NCBI GenBank assembly: GCA_016712275.1
Contig: JADJRI010000066.1
Location: forward strand, 1 to 29,096
Length of the DNA: 29,096 nucleotides
Origin: Planctomycetota bacterium
Lineage (GTDB): Bacteria > Planctomycetota > Phycisphaerae > UBA1845 > UTPLA1
Direction: 5' to 3'
Positions within the stretch are counted from its first letter, which is position 1, and the number at the start of each line of letters is the position of its first letter. Made by a program: the position numbers and the translations under genes. The notes under the pieces were generated by a model. The model made no database searches. It saw only the letters and a program-made list of their open reading frames with translations, and was not told the DNA's origin. Positions 25,706-29,096 of the stretch are shown here, one piece after another.

Positions 25706-26002
25706 GAAGATTCCTCCAAGAATAAAACTGATTCCGCGGTGCCCTCTGGCCCGCGAAAAACCGAGTTCGGCCTGCGGTCAAAATTGTACAGTATGGCTGG
25801 GACTTTAACGATGCAGGCACCATCAAATCTAATTGTTCGGATCGTGCGTTTTGGCAATGAATGATCGCAAAACGTCCGGCAGTCTTCGACATCAACGGAA
25901 AACAGGCCGCATGCTTTCTCGAAATTCGCTGCAAATCGATCGATTTTCAGAGATTTTCGACATTGGCGACTTCGTAAGTTTCAATTTGGCTTGAGATTCA
26001 AG
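25706..26002 (-). promoter_or_regulatory. Leader and probable promoter region of the tricorn operon
   Basis: A 297-base gap between the kinase stop and the tricorn start. On the minus strand TACAAT (25788-25783) is a fair -10 element about 80 bases before GTG 25705, but no good -35 is seen at the right distance. The ribosome site GGAGGA lies directly before the start. The right part is AT-rich and contains the palindrome AATCGATCGATT near 25945. I see no gene here. Confidence 0.3.
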
Positions 26003-29000
26003 TCAGTCCGAAGGGCTGCCGGCGCGCGTCAAGATGGCTCGGCGCTCCTGGCAATCAAAGTTGCCTTCGATGCACCGATCGGGATATTGCATATTCCAAA
26101 CGCGTACTTCACTGTCCGAACCTGCCACGGCAATGCGACGGCCGTCGGGGCTGAAGCTCGCGGCAATCGCCTCCTCACCGGGGCAGAAGTTGAGGATCGC
26201 GAGGTCTCGACCACTCGCCAGGCTCCACAGTCTGACCGTTCCATCACTGCTGCACGATGCGAAAATGTCCGGCTCGGTTGGATGGAATTGAATACCCCAT
26301 ACGGTGGCGGCATGGCCCTCCAGCGTGCGGATATGCTCGCGTGTGGCAACATCGAACACCTCAATGTTCGAGTGCCAGTTTCCGACGAGCACTTTTTTCC
26401 CATCCGGGCTGAATGCAACGCCCCACGGCGGCGCGTTGCAGGGAATCTCTGCAATCGGCTTGCCCTCGGACGTCCACAGGCGGACGGCCCATTCCCGCGA
26501 GGATGTCACAAGCAGTTTTCCATCGGGAGAATAGGCGATCGACAGGGCCTCCCATCCACCGGCGGGAAAGACGACAAAAGGGCTCCGATGCTCCAGTCTT
26601 CCAGATCGCAAATTTAGCATCGCTTCGCGACTGAGCCCAGCTCGTTCCATCGGGATTGAAGGCCACGGACTGTTGTGTCTTAACTGGCATTGGACTACGC
26701 GTCTCGCATCGGCCGCTCGGTATGTCCCAAAGCCGCAAAACCTTATCAAACGAAACCGATGCCACTTTGTCCCCGGTCGGGTTGACACACAACGTGCGCA
26801 TTCGAATGAGGCGATCTTCCGGTGTCGGCTTTGCATCCGTGGGCGTTAACGTGGATTGAATCTCTCCGGTCTCCGCGTCGCGTAATTGAATCGAACCGTC
26901 AGGTTGCGATGTCACCAGGACAGATCCGCCCGATGCAAAGGCGACAGAGCGTCCTGACAGGGGGCCGAGACTCAGAAACGACGGAGACGGCCGCGCATCC
27001 CAAGTGACGATGTCCTGCACCGTGGATGCAATGATTTCGTGATCGGTGGATGTCGTCTTGACACGGGTAAATTTTCCACGGGTCGATCCGGTCAGTCGGT
27101 GCAGCCGGACATCAAAGACGTCCAGGGTAAACCAACCTGATCCATAAATCGTTTTGCTGTCGCGCGAGAATGCAATCGGATCGAGCACGCCGACGGAAGG
27201 CCTCATGGTTTCACAGGTGCCGGTTGCCAGATTCCAGATTCTCACGGTTCGATCCAAACCCGAACTGGAGGATGCCAGCAGCCGGCCGTCGCCGGAAAAA
27301 TCGACGGTGTTCACAGTGTCGACGTGCCCAGAGATTACGGCCGATTTCGCATCTTCCGGCGGAGGAATGGGCTTGAACGGCTTGGCGTCAGCATCCGCGA
27401 CAACCAATTTGTCTGTGTGCCAAAGCGCGATCGTTTGATCGTACGATGCCGTGGCGATCGTCCGCTGGTCCAGGCTAATTCGAATGCTCAGAATGCCCAA
27501 TCGGTGCGCAGTCCATGCGGCCAGATTTTCGCCCGATTTCGTATCCCAAACGGCCAGCACGCCATCGCGCGCCCCCGACAAAAGCCGGTCTCCCCTCAGA
27601 AAGCAAACCGACCTGGCCTCTGGCCGGTGGCCTCGCATGATGCCTCGAATAGACCAGTCATTCGTATTCCACAGATAAATGCCGCCATCATCCGCCGCGC
27701 CGGCCAAGAGCGATCCATCCGGGCTGAAGGCCAATTCATCAATGAATCGCTTGCTGGCTTCAAGCGTCGCGATCCGTCGCCGTTTCGACCGATCCCAGAT
27801 TTCCACCTGTGTCGAATCCCCTGTGACGGCCACCCATTTTTCATCCGGGCTGAGAACAAAATCTCGAATAACGTGTATGCCGGTGTGAATCGACGATAGG
27901 ATTGAATAACGCGAATAATGTTCTCGAAGCGCCCACCGCGCGCTGATCGACGAAGGGTCGTCCAGATACTCGCGCCAGATCAATTTTCAGCATCCGCCGG
28001 ATTGCCTGCCAGACCCAGCACTCCCGGCCGCGGTCGATGTTGCTTTGCGATACTTCAAAAGCCAATTGAGTACCGTCTGATTGGCACGATCACGCTCAAC
28101 GACGGTTTCATTCAAGCCTCTGTCGCCGCGTCTGCAATTGCTTTGGGTGTAGGCCTGCGATGTGGCCCAGACTGCAAACCGGCAAGCAGCACCACGAATG
28201 CGGCGGCGACCGACATGGCCCCGCGATAACGTTTCACGTTCTTGCGCAGAAGGTAAAGCGCGGAATCACGTTTCGCTTCAATGGGCTCATCCGCGAGAAA
28301 CCGGCGAATGTCTGAGGACAATGCCGCGGCGGATTGGTATCGCCGTTCGGGTTCCTTGGCAAGCGCCTTGGAGATGATCGCTTCAATATCGGGGTTGATC
28401 CGATTGGCGCGGGTCGTGCCGCCCGATCGGATCGGCAAGGGCGCCTGCGCTTCGATGACCCGGGCAATCTCGGCCATGCGGCTGCTGGGGAACTCATAAG
28501 GCAGTTTGCCTGAGACCAATTGATACAAAAGCACGCCGATCGCATAAACATCCGATCGAATGTCCACGCGGTTCGGTTCGCCGCGCACCTGTTCCGGGCT
28601 CATATAGGCCCGGTGGCTTCGCCTTGATTTACGACCGACGGTATTGGGTCCCGTGTCGCCCCCACGGCATCATCCGGTGCAACACCAAAGTCGAGCAACT
28701 TGGGTTGGGCGCCGAAAAATCGCGTGCCCGACGCCGATCGCAGGCCCGCCGGTACGTTGGCATCCACCACAAGAATGTTATCCGGTTTGAGATCGCGGTG
28801 AATGATTCCGTTTTGATGGGCATGTTGCAGTGCGTCGCAGACTCGGGCGACCAGTTCAAGCCGCTCGCTGATATCGAGCGGATGATCCCTGGATGACGGC
28901 GCATTGGCATATTCGATGAGATTCCTGCCCTGAACATATTCCATCGTGTAGTACGGCATGCGCGGCGGCAGCGGCATGGCGTGCGAGGAATCGAATTCTG

Positions 29001-29096
29001 CATCGGCGACGCCGGCCTCGAAAATCTGCGCGATGCCGGCGTGTTGCAACTGGCCCAAAACGTGGGCTTCATGCTCAAAACGCGCGACGGCATCCA
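26003..29096 (-). CDS. Ser/Thr protein kinase with WD40 propeller, 5' truncated and frameshifted as sequenced
   Basis: A planctomycete-type kinase-WD40 fusion whose N-terminus, with the ATP P-loop and probably the Lys, lies beyond the window. The kinase shows MEYVQGRNL, the catalytic loop HRDLKPDN, the DFG motif and the SPEQ/DVYAIGVLLYQL substrate lobe. A single membrane segment (AMSVAAAFVVLLAGL) follows. Then comes a cytoplasm- or periplasm-side linker and about 12 WD40 repeats to the C-terminus (FVLSPDEKWVAVTGD, FSPDGSLLAGAADDG and others). The frame breaks at 28609-28611, 28114-28115, 28073-28074, 28023-28025, 27984-27987 and 26576-26579. Single-base repairs give ATGAYMSPEQVR, ATEALNETVVERD and SNIDRGRGVLGLAGNPADAE joined to LIWREYLDDPSS, a conserved linker as I recall it from such proteins. 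Real decay cannot be excluded. Substrates are unknown. Confidence 0.82.

Overview
The window looks like chromosomal DNA of a Gram-negative Planctomycetota member, most likely of a Phycisphaerae-type lineage. This is inferred from gene content: a Ser/Thr kinase fused to WD40 repeats, a tricorn-type protease with a Lys/Asp/Glu-rich insert, a secreted beta-helix protein ending in a dockerin-like EF-hand pair, a DUF4159-type protein, several short-signal lipoproteins, and the futalosine menaquinone enzyme MqnE. I see no phage, insertion sequence or CRISPR array.

Layout. 1-1571 (+): the 3' end of an unrecognised gene followed closely by a PAS histidine kinase. 1578-4995 (-): a secreted metzincin / beta-helix / dockerin-like protein. 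5161-7736 (+): a compact molybdate ABC transporter operon, modA-modB-modC, with a lipid-anchored ModA. 7886-8437 (-): a small MORN-type lipoprotein. 8644-10392 (+): a secreted TPR protein. 10393-10985 is a non-coding stretch with hairpins, a perfect DnaA box inside an inverted repeat, and a promoter for tRNA-Arg(GCG) at 10986. 11186-12454 (+): mqnE. 12595-14074 (-): dnaA, with its own terminator and an AT-rich upstream region carrying a second perfect DnaA box.

14450-20188 (-): a same-strand series. A cysteine desulfurase-like gene comes first, then a tightly coupled trio: an alpha-barrel/DUF4159-like exported protein, a GT9 glycosyltransferase and a GNAT acetyltransferase. 20317-21360 (+): 3-methyladenine DNA glycosylase I and a small unknown protein. 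21456-25705 (-): a tricorn protease translationally coupled to a lyase-like lipoprotein. 26003-29096 (-): the Ser/Thr kinase-WD40 protein, cut by the window edge.

The strongest cross-cutting observation is that five genes (the metzincin, modA, dnaA, the cysteine desulfurase and the kinase) are each broken by 1-base shifts. Almost all of these are explained by the loss of one base from a short homopolymer. Restoring the bases rebuilds canonical family motifs, including the DnaA DNA-binding domain. The simplest reading is uncorrected indel error in the source assembly, so these genes are annotated at full span rather than as pseudogenes.

I found no clear new defence or mobile system. The least familiar units are the DUF4159-like/GT9/GNAT operon, the tricorn-lyase pair, and the two DnaA-box regions flanking tRNA-Arg, mqnE and dnaA.
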